DNA of 64,000 bases, from NCBI GenBank assembly GCA_036365515.1, contig CM070874.1, positions 208,686,297 through 208,750,296 on the forward strand, in the 5' to 3' direction. Of this stretch, positions 34,846 through 45,134 are shown piece by piece. The stretch comes from Torymus aiolomorphi. Lineage: Eukaryota; Arthropoda; Insecta; Hymenoptera; Torymidae. Every line of letters starts with the position of its first letter. The stretch's first letter is position 1. Both the position numbers and the translations under genes were made by a program. Under the pieces are notes generated by a model that saw only the letters and a list, made by a program, of their open reading frames with translations, was not told where the DNA came from and searched no databases.

Positions 34846-35500
34846 AACTTAGAACTGATTAAATTTTGGAGTCAAATGGATGACTTCAAGCTCTTATTTT
34901 TTTTAAAATAACAATTTTGCAAAAATTTTTTTTTCAAAAATAATTTTTTTTTTCAATTTGTTCGAAAGATATGCAAAATGGAGACCGATATTCTTAAAGT
35001 ACATTCTATTTTCTTCTAAATTATGTATTTTAAAACTACTCACGAGTTATTTTTGATTTAAAATCACGGATTTGAAAAAACAGCTACTTTTTAGAAGAAT
35101 TAACTAATTTTATAAATTATCAAATATTTTTTTGGCATTAAATCTCGAAGATGAATATAATATAAACACAGTTTCTTAAAAAACTTAGAACTGATTAAAT
35201 TTTGGAGTCAAATGGATGTCTTAAAGGTCATATTTTTAAAAAAATTACAACTTTGCAAAAATTTTTCTTTTTTAAATAATTTTTTTTTTTTCAATTTTTT
35301 TGAATGTATGCCAAATGGAGACTGATATTCTCAAAGTACATTTGATTTTCTTCTAAATTATGTCTTTTAAAACTACTCACACATTTTTTCTGACTTAAAA
35401 ATGCGGATTTGAAGAAGTAACGATTTTTCAGAAAAAAATTTAAATACTTTTATGAATTATAAATTACTTTTTTGTGACACAGGCACGATTTTCGCGTTTT
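34846..35500. repeat. 336-bp tandem duplication
   Basis: AACTTAGAACTGATTAAATT begins units at 34846 and 35182. The second is diverged. Poly-T rich, no gene. Confidence 0.8.
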
Positions 35501-35554
35501 TTAAACCTAAAAGTAGGGCCAAAAGTGAACGGTTTTAGACCAAAAAAAAAAAAG

Positions 35555-35675
35555 TTGGCGCAAAAGTAGCTAAGCGGACGCAAAAGTAGCTAAGCGGGCG
35601 CAAAAGTATGTAACCGGGCGGAAAAGTAGGTAAGCGGGCGCAAAAGTAGCCGAAGCGGGCGCAAAAGTAACCGTT
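35555..35675. repeat. 20-bp minisatellite, six units
   Basis: Unit GGCGCAAAAGTAGCTAAGCG with variants; one unit has 21 bp. Confidence 0.85.
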
Positions 35676-35889
35676 TTCAATAATTGTTCATCTATTTTTT
35701 TTCTTTATCCGCGTATCTTACTTTTACTAATTACATGTTTTAATGTACTTTTTATGTTTATAATAATTACAAATTTTAGTTCTTTTTAGATTAATTTAAT
35801 ATTTTACTATCTAATTTGTAACGTATAAATAATACACAACTTATTCATAAAATATAATGTTATAAGCTAGCAATATACATAGTAGTTGG

Positions 35890-36019
35890 TGTAACAGAAA
35901 TTCGTTGATGTTGCACAAGAGAGACAGAGAGAGAGCGATACCGCGTAGCGTGTGTCACGAGCAGAACGAGCCTGCGAGCGAGGAGCCGGCAGCCAGCCCG
36001 CCTGCCGACCCAATACAGC

Positions 36020-36054
<35 letters not shown>

Positions 36055-36694
36055 ACTGCTGTGCGAACGACAGGGAGCGAGAGAGAGAGTCGAGTGCACC
36101 GGCTGCTCCTTCCTAACGTAAGTTTTCTACTCTCCTCTCGCGGGTTCATTGTAAAGGCTCGCACGGAAATCGCCCCGTGCAAGCCTTCTGTGCCGTGTAC
36201 GTAGGGGTGTGTGTCAGCCCGCCGTACTTTAACACCGCGCGCGAAATTAGCAGCTTCGCCGCGCGCCGTGTAGTTCGCGCGTTTGAATATTAACGGTCGC
36301 GCGCGAACTAACTCTTTGTTCTAATCAGCACTTGCGTTGTGCTTGTAGAGATTAGTGATTGTGAATATATTGTGATATCTAGTTACTCGTCGCGTTGTTC
36401 ATTACAACCTGTCCTTCTCCCGGATACCGCCGCCTCCGCGGGAAAACGACTCCGCCGGTCGTTTTCATATCTGAGCATAGCGGCCGCGCGCTTTACTCTT
36501 CGAGCGCGCGCTTTTCACTCAGCGATCCAATTAGTTGGAAAGCGAAGTTCGTGTGCGATCTTCGCGTTGTTTTCGGGATTCCAGGAGCAGATCCCCGGGC
36601 AAGTCATTTTAGTCTGACACCCGCGGCACCGTGTTCTAGGGCATCGCTGGCCTGTGGGTTATTGGGATTTTTCCCCACTAGCCATCCCGTTACA
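35890..36694 (+). repeat. Gypsy-2 5' LTR, internally shortened
   Basis: Matches 44361-45134 almost exactly from GCACAAGAGAGACAG onward. The first 20 bases begin TGTAACAG but do not match the 303-bp left part of the 3' LTR, so a deletion or recombination removed about 280 bp. Confidence 0.8.
36118..36123 (+). promoter_or_regulatory. Splice donor in Gypsy-2 LTR
   Basis: CCTAAC followed by GTAAGT; repeated in the 3' LTR near 44558. A candidate donor for the ORF3 message, mirroring Gypsy-1. Confidence 0.45.
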
Positions 36695-36709
36695 ACTGGC
36701 GCCACAACG
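36695..36709 (+). promoter_or_regulatory. Gypsy-2 primer-binding site
   Basis: ACTGGCGCCACAACG directly after GTTACA. The TGGCGCC start and following AACGT...GGGG fit a tRNA-Lys primer. Confidence 0.7.
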
Positions 36710-37663
36710 TTTTGGGGGTGGAGAAGGACCTGCGACGCGTACGTGATTCGCGGCGAAGCTTGGCGCGAAGAAGCTCAGCAGCGTAGCTGAGCGTAAGCTG
36801 CAAACAAAGGCTCTTCGTGCCGCAGCTCGTAGGCGCGTGTGTGCGTGTGCGTGACACAGCCGTGCTGTTGCGAGAGTGCGGTCGAGAGGTTAGGCGTGCG
36901 ATAGCCAATAACCCTCGACCTAGTGTGCCGACGAGGAGAGATATTGATCGCGGAATTTTTGGAGCGTTGAGGAATTATTGTTAACAATTAAAGTTTTTTT
37001 AATAACAATTAATTTTTTTAACGACAAAATTTTTTTTTTTTAGCGATAATTAATTTTTTTAATTAATTTTTTTTCTCGTCTCGAAAATTTTTTTTTTTCT
37101 TCTCGTTCTCTCGTATTTCCGATACGAATTATTTTTTTTTTGGACGAAAAATAAAATTTTTTTTTCTTTTATCGTGCAGTTAGAAGAAGATCGAGAGAAA
37201 GTCGGCAAGCACTCTCGGAACAATAAGTTGACTGTGCGCCCGAGTAAAAACTCGAGCGCAAAAATCCCCTCGAACTTAAAAATTGTTTTTATTTTTTTTT
37301 AGGTGAAAATTGTATTTATTTTTTTGTGTTTTTGGTGATATTGTCCGTTTTGACACATATATATATATTTTTTTTCACATATATTTATTTTAAAATTACA
37401 AGTGCGAGTAGTGGAGCGTAATTAATTACAAATCGTAATTACTTACAGAAATAGCTTTTATTTTTTTTTTAGAGCCGCATACGGGAAATCCTCATACATT
37501 ATCGAGGTTAAGAGCAACTGCCGTAGCTCTTAGAAAGTAACCCGGGTTCGCATTGAAAAAGCTAGCTCACGGGTTGAAAAGGCAAACTCTCTCTGCCATC
37601 AATCCGGATACTACTCGCGCTAGTAAAATAAGTTCGTGGGGAAGCGCACAGCCAATTGACACC
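36710..37663 (+). other. Gypsy-2 untranslated leader
   Basis: About 950 bp between primer-binding site and gag ATG, with long A/T tracts at 36990-37480. The gag frame is open upstream to another ATG at 37553, but 37664 is preferred. Confidence 0.6.
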
Positions 37664-39892
37664 ATGGCCCGATCATCGCAGTTTGCGGAATCTGCGATAC
37701 TCAATTGGGCGTATACACAGCCCGAAGAGGAAATTATCGAGGCCATGCAAGCCCTTGGTCTGCAGCAGTCAGATCTACAATCAGTGAATATGCTGACAAC
37801 GATCAAGTGGCTTATGGGCGATTACAGTGCCGCCGATTTCGTGCCAGAGCCGGAGCTGTCGGAGAAGCAAGCGTTTGCTAAACGCGAGCAGTCCCGAAGG
37901 GCGTTCATCGACTTAACGTTGATGAACAAATCTGGGTCGACTATTGTGGATCCCAATACTGATCCAGACCAACCGCACCCGTTCATTACGCTCCTTGATG
38001 ACCCGATAGTGATGCAAAAACTCTCGGAGTCTCGGAGGATGAACGCTCCACAACAAGCACATAATGCAGTGGTGGAGCCAGCGGATGAGGCAAACGGCCA
38101 GGAGGGTTCCGGGACAGAGATATTGAGCTCTGCAGCATCCACCGGGACATCTCCAGCCGAAGCCGAGGGACAGCTCCAACAGCAACAGCTTCAACAGCAA
38201 CAACTGCAGCAGCAGCAAATGCAGCAGCAGCAAATGCAGCAGCAGCAACTGCAACAGCAGCAACAAATGCAACAGCAGCAGCAGATGGAGCAGCAGCGAC
38301 GGCAGCAACAGCAACAACAGCAGGAGCAGCAGCGGCAGCAACAGCGAAAGCATCAAGAGCAGCAGCGACAGCAGGCGTTGCTAGAAGAGCAGCGCAGGCA
38401 ACGACAATTCCGGCGGAGTCAAGAACAAGAGTCGTTGTCGGCACAAAATGGGCAGCACGCGTTCTGGCAGGAAACGCGAAGTCCACCGCAGCCACAGAGT
38501 TTTGAGTGGCCAAGTGCGGGGGAACAGCGTATCGCAGGGATTGCTGTGGGAGATAACGTAGTCTCAGAACAGCTGCTGTCGGTGATCCATAGACTCGTCA
38601 AAGAGGTGGAAGAGCTCAAAGAGAGTGTGCGAATACTCCAAGAAGCTCGACACCCACCCTCAAGCACGCGCTTGGAGGGAGTCCAACTACCGAGTGCGGG
38701 CAGGGGACGAGGATCACCACATGTGAACTTTCAGGACACGTTCACATATGTGAATTTTGACAGCAGCAGCCCCAATACTGAATCGCCAAGGGACGCTAGG
38801 AGGAATAGCGGAAGAAATCCTACACAGCGTCAGGCGGGGGTGAGCGCTACACGGGACCAGTCTACGAGGCAGACGTACGTGCCTCAACAGACGAACCGTG
38901 ATGTTGGCCAAATCGTAAGGAAATGGCACATCAAGTTCTCTGGGTCCTTGAAGGAGCAGAGCGTCGAGTTATTCCTCACGAGAGTAGAGGAATGTCGAGC
39001 TCTAGCAAATCTGACGTACGACGAAGTACTCTCGTCATTGTCAGAGCTCCTGAGTGGAGTAGCGGCCACCTGGTATAGGAGTAACCGTCATACGTGGCGA
39101 TCTTGGCAAGACTTCCAAGAGGCCATAATACACATGTATGGCGGTGACAGGGGCCATCAACAGCGAATCCTAGCGGAGATAAACGCGAGGACTCAAGGCA
39201 GAAACGAACTCACGAGAGATTACGTAGTGAATCTGCAAGCCTTGATTCTCAAGTTAGTTCCGGTGCCTAGCATGCCCCAACAATTGGACATGTTGCACCG
39301 GAACATGCGGCCAGAACTACAAAAAATGGTGATGCGTAATCAAATTACGGATTACCGAGGGCTCCTGGATTTAGCCCGGGAGGCCGAATTAGCGCTCGCG
39401 GCAGATAAGGTGTATCACTCGCCACCACCGCCAGAGCGCACTTACTTGCCAGAGTTTGCCTACGTACCTACAGAGCCAACCACGGATCAGCGGAAAAAGC
39501 AGAATCCAGGAGTGGCGGCGATGGGGCAACAACAGCAGGAGCCTCGAGAAAGCCTCGAGGCTATGTTCCGTCGGGTGATGGCCGAGTGTTTGTTAAGCTT
39601 GACAAAGAAAGGCACCGACGGAAATAGTGGGCAAACGCCAAACCCACAGTCGTTCAAGAAGCCCAAGAAAAAGAATAATTGGGAGAACAGGCAGCGGGAA
39701 GGTGGGCAAAGTAATAATCAGCCTAGTGGGGGTAGTAGCGCGACCCACCAGGCTAGGCCGCCAAGTCCAAGGAGTAATGGACCTCCACAAAGGCCAGAGT
39801 ACCGAAGGGGTTACGGCAACGAGCAAAGGGGAAGCGACTGCAACCCCAATGCTGCCAGAAACCAGCAGGGAAACGGCCAAGGGGGCAGGTAA
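37664..39892 (+). CDS. Gypsy-2 gag with polyglutamine tract
   Basis: An intact Gag of 742 residues from ATG 37664, chosen because it has a good context (ACCATGG) and aligns with the Gypsy-1 Gag start. Residues about 170-240 are almost pure Gln (CAG/CAA/CAACAG repeats at 38170-38400), an expansion absent from Gypsy-1. A coiled-coil-like Glu/Leu segment follows. The gag domain is at about residues 410-580 (KWHIKFSG, LTRVEECRALANLTYDE, ATWYRSNRHTW). No zinc knuckle is seen at the end; the C-terminus is Gln/Asn/Gly/Arg-rich. Leucine-rich antisense ORFs are shadows of the CAG repeat. Confidence 0.88.
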   Translation: MARSSQFAESAILNWAYTQPEEEIIEAMQALGLQQSDLQSVNMLTTIKWLMGDYSAADFVPEPELSEKQAFAKREQSRRAFIDLTLMNKSGSTIVDPNTDPDQPHPFITLLDDPIVMQKLSESRRMNAPQQAHNAVVEPADEANGQEGSGTEILSSAASTGTSPAEAEGQLQQQQLQQQQLQQQQMQQQQMQQQQLQQQQQMQQQQQMEQQRRQQQQQQQEQQRQQQRKHQEQQRQQALLEEQRRQRQFRRSQEQESLSAQNGQHAFWQETRSPPQPQSFEWPSAGEQRIAGIAVGDNVVSEQLLSVIHRLVKEVEELKESVRILQEARHPPSSTRLEGVQLPSAGRGRGSPHVNFQDTFTYVNFDSSSPNTESPRDARRNSGRNPTQRQAGVSATRDQSTRQTYVPQQTNRDVGQIVRKWHIKFSGSLKEQSVELFLTRVEECRALANLTYDEVLSSLSELLSGVAATWYRSNRHTWRSWQDFQEAIIHMYGGDRGHQQRILAEINARTQGRNELTRDYVVNLQALILKLVPVPSMPQQLDMLHRNMRPELQKMVMRNQITDYRGLLDLAREAELALAADKVYHSPPPPERTYLPEFAYVPTEPTTDQRKKQNPGVAAMGQQQQEPRESLEAMFRRVMAECLLSLTKKGTDGNSGQTPNPQSFKKPKKKNNWENRQREGGQSNNQPSGGSSATHQARPPSPRSNGPPQRPEYRRGYGNEQRGSDCNPNAARNQQGNGQGGR

Positions 39893-42800
39893 ACACGGCC
39901 ACACGCCCGCCCCCAGCTCTCACATCAGCGACCGAGGGTAACTCGGTCCAATTGCCTGAAGGAGAGAGCGAAGAAGTGCCCGCGACTCAGCAGAACGAAG
40001 ATGACCAGAAAACATGCTCGCGATGGTGGCTTCAAGTAGGTGTAGCCGGCTACAGGCTACGGGCACTCTTCGATACTGGAGCTTCCTGGACTGGGATGAA
40101 TTCCATCGGCTTACAGCTCGCTACAGCCTGTGGAAAAGAATTAATCCCGGCCAGCGGCCTAACGGCACGGGTAGCTAATGGGCAGAGCATAGCAGTGGTT
40201 GGCTATGTGTATCTACCCATGGTCGTGGCAGGCGTGTGCAAGGATGTGCGCGTCGCAATCATGCCAGACCTAGACACGGAGTGCTACTTGGGGTGAACTT
40301 CATTAAGAAGTTTAGCGCCGTCTTAGACCCCACTGACAATACGCTGCATCTCAAAGATGATGATGCAAGCGTAAAGTTAGAAGTAGCCTCCATAACCGCC
40401 AATAATACCGTGTCCGTATCAGCTATAGGGTTGGCGGACCCAACAGAAGAGCAGCGCAAAGAAGCGGAAGCTTTAGTAGCTGAGCTGATGGGAAACGGCC
40501 TGGCACCATTAGGGTGTACTTCGTGGGTTGAGCATGCAGTAGACGTCGGCTCCACAAGACCCATAAAACAGAAGTACTACCCAGTATCTCGAAAACTCGA
40601 GGAAGAGATGCACAAGCAGGTGGAGGAAATGCTACTCGCGGGTATAATAGAACCTTCGACAAGCGGCTGGTCAAGCCCTGTGGTAATGGTACGCAAGTCC
40701 AACGGGAAGTTCCGTTTCTGTGTGGACTTCAGAAAAGTGAACGCAGCGTCAAGGCCAGACGCATACCCGTTACCATACATGGAGAGTATCTTAAGCAAAC
40801 TGCAGAAAGCGCGATACATATCCACGTTGGATTTAAATAGTGCGTACCACCAAATACCACTAAATCCGGAGTTCAAAGAGACTACGGCCTTCACCGTACC
40901 AGGCAAAGGGTTATTTCAATTTACAAGAATGCCCTACGGTCTTTGGTATGCCGGAGCGTCCTTCCAGAGGCTGATTGACAAAGTCATCGGCCCCGAACTC
41001 GAACCTTTTGCTTACTCGTATCTCGATGACATAATAATAGTCACAGAAACATTCGAGGAGCATAAAGAGGTTCTAAAAAGAGTTCTAGATAGGATAAAGG
41101 ACGCGGGCCTCACAATAAATCGCGAGAAGAGTGTCTTCTGTCGCGATGAGGTCCAATATCTCGGGGTCATAGTAAATAGGGATGGTTTTAAACCAGACCC
41201 CGAGAAAATAAAGCCCATTATGGAATATCCGGTGCCGAAAAACCTCCGTCAGCTGAGATGCTTCCTAGGAATGGCCTCGTGGTATAGAAAGTTTTTATCA
41301 AACTTCGCCACAATTGCTGAACCACTGACCGAACTAACGAAAAAGGATCGGAAATACGAGTGGTCAACGGCACAAGAAGAGGCCTTCCAAAAGCTAAAAG
41401 CGCTAGTTGCTTCTGCACCGATTCTCCACAGACCGGTATCTAACGCACAGTTCGTGGTGCAAACTGATGCGAGCGATACAGGACTTGGAGCCTAGCTTGG
41501 AGTAAAGCGGAAGTATTATTGGCCACACATGTCTCGTGATGTAGCCAGATACGTGAGCCAGTGCCAAATTTGCCAGCAGTGCAAAGTCGAACAGCGCGCT
41601 CCAACAGGATTCATGGGACGCCGAATTACAGAGCGTCCATGGCAAATCGTGGCCAGCGACATTATGGGGCCCCTCTCAAAAACCACGCACGGCCACGAAT
41701 ACATTCTCATATTCCAGGACTTGTTCACACGCTGGATTGAAGTAATTCCGATAAAAAGGGCAGATGGTAAATCGGTAATTAAGGGACTCAACGAGCGAGT
41801 ATGTCTGCGATTCGGAGTCCCGGTGGTGTTTCTCTCAGACAATGGGACTGAATTTAAAAATGCACCATTAGAGGCATTCTTAAAGGAGAGAAACGTGCAT
41901 CACACGTTTACACCTCCGTATCACCCTCAGGCCAATCCTGTCGAGCGTGTGAATCGAACGGTGAAGACAATGATTATGTCTTACGCAGAGGAAAATCACC
42001 GGTCCTGGGATGAGAAACTGAATGAGCTGGCGTTCGCGAACAATACTGCCGAACACAGCTCCACAAAGATAAGTCCTGCCATGCTCATTTACGGCCGACA
42101 ACCCCACCCACCGAAGACACTAAGGCGGGAGGAAGACAGGTTAGCCGAAGAGCAAGGGCAGCAAGAGGCGATAAACAATTGGGTGGTACGTATGGACAAG
42201 CTCCGCGAATTGCACGTTCGGGCGGCGGCCGACGCGCAAGCGGAGCAGGCGAGACAAGCCAAATATTATGACGCTCATCGTCGACCTCCAGAATTCTGTC
42301 TAGGCGATCGTGTATGGAGAGAGAATAAGGTACTATCCTCAGCAGCTGAGGGGATTTCTGCCAAATTAGCCCCGAAGTACGCGGGGCCCTACACGATTGT
42401 GAATATTCTAGGCGAAAACACCTATGAGATCCAAGGTGAGGATGGTCGAACGATACGTCCCGTCCATGCGCAGCAACTCAAGAGATACGTCTCAGCAGAA
42501 GTAGCCCAGGCGCTACCAGCGAGGGACTCTTCAGCCGAACGTAACACGTCAGAGGGCCACAGAGTTAGCCAGGGGAATGTACAGCCTCGGGCGACGGCTA
42601 AGAGGCGCGGTCCACCTCGTAAGGCCGCGCTATTAGTTAGGCCAGGAAAGCGTGCGAGCGATGGCCGGCCTATGCGTGTGGCCGGTCCAACAGAACCCAA
42701 GCGAGGCCCAGGGAGGCCAAAGGGTTCGAAGAAGAAGCCCGTACCTGCTGATGCCGGACTAATTAGTCCTCGTAGAACCCGAGCGTATAAAAAGCAATAA
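39893..42800 (+). pseudogene. Gypsy-2 pol, frameshifted and internally deleted
   Basis: The frame is open upstream into gag in the -1 phase, as in Gypsy-1. Protease: DTGAS in the ORF ending at 40296. A one-base loss near 40295 shifts the frame; RT continues from there with KFRFCVDFRK, SAYHQIPL and YLDD. The RNase H starts (VVQTDASDTGLGA) and stops at TAG 41493-41495; sequence then jumps to the integrase zinc-finger end (YYWPHM, CQICQQ), so about 700 bp are deleted. The integrase core has SDIMGP, SDNGTEF and VERVNR, and the C-terminus holds GPGRPKGSKKK, an AT-hook-like motif. Confidence 0.9.
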
Positions 42801-42902
42801 TTGTGCCGTCCAACTTGTGTCGTACGTACTAACCTGTGTTCGTCTTAATTCTCCAGTCCTCAATCTCACTCCTCCCCGGGATCGATTTACCTGTTTCAGG
42901 AC
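42801..42902 (+). promoter_or_regulatory. Branch point and 3' splice sites before ORF3
   Basis: TACTAAC at 42827-42833 is a perfect branch-point consensus. Acceptors follow at 42856 (TTCTCCAG) and at 42899 (ACCTGTTTCAG), the latter 3 bases before the ORF3 ATG at 42903. The same arrangement precedes ORF3 in Gypsy-1. Confidence 0.6.
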
Positions 42903-43859
42903 ATGCGAGGCCTGACTCCCAAAATAGCGGAGACGGCGAAGAAGGTGATCGCTGGATTAATCCAGTGCAATCCTGACCCCGCCGTCATCGATTTTTTGGA
43001 GCAGGTCGTGGAGGGCATCGACGCTGTGACACTGGCACCCCAGCCAGTGGAAGAGCCCTCCACCGTCATGATCGAGGAGATAGGGGCGCCGAAGCCAAGA
43101 AAGGGACTTTCGGAGCCGGCCTGGGCAGAGGCCGGTCCCAGTCCGCTTCGGCGACCTCGTCCCCCGAAGGAGCAGCAGGAAAGCCGGGAAGAACGGCTTT
43201 CACAAGAGGCGTCGGTCCGAGCCTCAGAGATGGCGCCGGAAGGAAACGCCGGCGCGGCTCGGGCCGACGAAGAAAGGAAAGAGAGTTCTCCGACCCAGGC
43301 CCCCAAGTGGGCACCGAGTGATGAAGTCGGTGCGGCCTGGGTCCCAGTGGAGAAGGCCCTCGAGGAAGCGCGGTGCCTCAGCAAGTCCTCGCGCGCTGCG
43401 GAGGACGCTGCTCTGGCCGCACTGGAGGTCTTTCTCCAGTGCCACGGTAAGGCCGGCGAGCGGCAAGCCGGCAAATGGGTCGGAATGGCCCAAGGCCGGC
43501 GCGAAGAGCTCGCGGCCGCCGCAGAGGCCAGGGCCGCCAGGCTGCGCCGCATAGCCTTCCAAAAGGCGGAGGAGGCTCGCCTGGCTCGTGCGCAGGAGCG
43601 CATGGAAGAGGCCAAGCGAGCCAGGGAAAAGGCGGAGGAGACGGCGCGCCGGGTCAAGGAAGAGGCCCAGCGCCGTCTCCAAAAAGAAGAAGAGCGCCTT
43701 AGGAGGGCGCTCGAAGAAGAGCGAGCGGCCCGGGATGCACTCGGCAGTAACGCGATCCCCCGGTGCTTCATGTGTGGCGAGCTTGGGGTGAAAAAGTCAA
43801 AACATTGCCCCAACCAAGCTCGTCACAAGGGGCGCCGATCGTATTCCCGGGCCAGTTGA
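42903..43859 (+). CDS. Gypsy-2 ORF3: coiled-coil protein with C-terminal zinc knuckle
   Basis: A 318-residue intact ORF, 102 bp after pol. The N-terminus (about 1-60) is mixed; 60-150 is Pro/Glu/Ala-rich; about 160-285 is a long charged helix of Ala/Glu/Arg/Lys likely to form a coiled coil; residues near 292-312 form CFMCGELGV...HCPNQARH with C-X2-C-X10-C-X5-H spacing. The middle shares with Gypsy-1 ORF3 the pattern LEEAR...AAE...FL...AGKW...GRREE. Because both copies are open while pol is broken, selection on ORF3 is possible but not shown. No membrane segment, so it is not a standard Env. Confidence 0.8.
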   Translation: MRGLTPKIAETAKKVIAGLIQCNPDPAVIDFLEQVVEGIDAVTLAPQPVEEPSTVMIEEIGAPKPRKGLSEPAWAEAGPSPLRRPRPPKEQQESREERLSQEASVRASEMAPEGNAGAARADEERKESSPTQAPKWAPSDEVGAAWVPVEKALEEARCLSKSSRAAEDAALAALEVFLQCHGKAGERQAGKWVGMAQGRREELAAAAEARAARLRRIAFQKAEEARLARAQERMEEAKRAREKAEETARRVKEEAQRRLQKEEERLRRALEEERAARDALGSNAIPRCFMCGELGVKKSKHCPNQARHKGRRSYSRAS

Positions 43860-44057
43860 AGAAGGGTGAGGCCCTGAAGTTTTTTTTTATATATTTTTTT
43901 TAATAAAAATTAAAAAGAAAAAAACGGTGAATCCGATTCTGCAATGTTCCTTTCCGAACCTCCTTCTCCTAATCATTACTACCATATTAGTAGGTACGAC
44001 GACGGCCATGATTAGCAGAGCTGCTCTCGGTCCCCTAAGCAGCGTCTGGCGGGGGGG
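43860..44057 (+). other. Gypsy-2 3' untranslated region and polypurine tract
   Basis: T-rich then A-rich run at 43880-43925. GGCGGGGGGG at 44048-44057 abuts the LTR and is the likely polypurine tract. Confidence 0.55.
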
Positions 44058-45134
44058 TGTAACGCGTGTCTAGCCGCGATTCTAATCTACCGCGCGAAGG
44101 TAGTGAGCGCGCGCGCGCAACTCCTGCGCAGCCGAATCGAGGCGCGCCGCGCGTAGCGAATCGGTCTCGCGACGCGTAAAATGCCCGTCATCCGTCGCGA
44201 AGCTGCTAACTGGTTCCCGCGAGAAAAGGGAGCCATCTTGGTGTCTGCCGTCGCGCAAGTAGGATCTCCTCCGTTCTTCGTGAGTTTACTTGTCCACGCC
44301 GTTCGATCGTTTTGTGAGACCCCGCGAGTGTAGTGGAGGCGCCGCAAAACGTGGAGGCGCGCACAAGAGAGACAGAGAGAGAGCGATACCGCGTAGCGTG
44401 TGCCACGAGCAGAACGAGCCTGCGAGCGAGGAGCCGGCAGCCAGCCCGCCTGCCGATCCAATACAGCGAAAGAGAGAGAGAGAGAGAGAGCGCAACTGCT
44501 GTGCGAACGACAGGGAGCGAGAGAGAGAGTCGAGTGCACCGGCTGCTCCTTCCTAACGTAAGTTTTCTACTCTCCTCTCGCGGGTTCATTGTAAAGGCTC
44601 GCACGGAAATCGCCCCGTGCAAGCCTTCTGTGCCGTGTACGTGGGGGTGTGTGTCAGCCCGCCGTACTTTAACACCGCGCGCGAAATTAGCAGCTTCGCC
44701 GCGCGCCGTGTAGTTCGCGCGTTTGAATATTAACGGTCGCGCGCGAACTAACTCTTTGTTCTAATCAGCACTTGCGTTGTGCTTGTAGAGATTAGTGATT
44801 GTGAATATATTGTGATATCTAGTTACTCGTCGCGTTGTTCATTACAACCTGTCCTTCTCCCGGATACCGCCGCCTCCGCGGGAAAACTACTCCGCCGGTC
44901 GTTTTCATATCTGAGCATAGCGGCCGCGCGCTTTACTCTTCGAGCGCGCGCTTTTCACTCAGCGATCCAATTAGTTGGAAAGCGAAGTTCGTGTGCGATC
45001 TTCGCGTTGTTTTCGGGATTCCAGGAGCAGATCCCCGGGCAAGTCATTTTAGTCTGACACCCGCGGCACCGTGTTCTAGGGCATCGCTGGCCTGTGGCTT
45101 GTTGGGATTTTCCCCCACTAGCCATCCCGTTACA
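44058..45134 (+). repeat. Gypsy-2 3' LTR, full length
   Basis: 1077 bp from TGTAAC to GTTACA. It contains an AG-rich tract at 44468-44490. ORFs across it are not genes. Confidence 0.92.

Larger units (their letters stand above)
35890..45134 (+). mobile_element. Gypsy-2: Ty3/gypsy LTR retrotransposon, plus strand
   Basis: A relative of Gypsy-1 in the opposite orientation with gag, pol and ORF3. 3' LTR 1077 bp; 5' LTR only 805 bp. The pol gene has a frameshift and an internal deletion removing most of RNase H and the integrase N-terminus. The 4 bp on each side differ, so no target duplication is visible. The right flank is Polinton polB sequence and the left flank is not, so the 5' junction has been rearranged or the element recombined. 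Confidence 0.92.

Noticed and set aside
37913..38513. Leucine- and alanine/valine-rich minus-strand ORFs
   Set aside because: They are antisense shadows of the CAG repeat in Gypsy-2 gag.
43066..43813. Long minus-strand ORFs opposite Gypsy-2 ORF3
   Set aside because: Complement of a high-GC coding frame; composition shadows of the coiled-coil gene.
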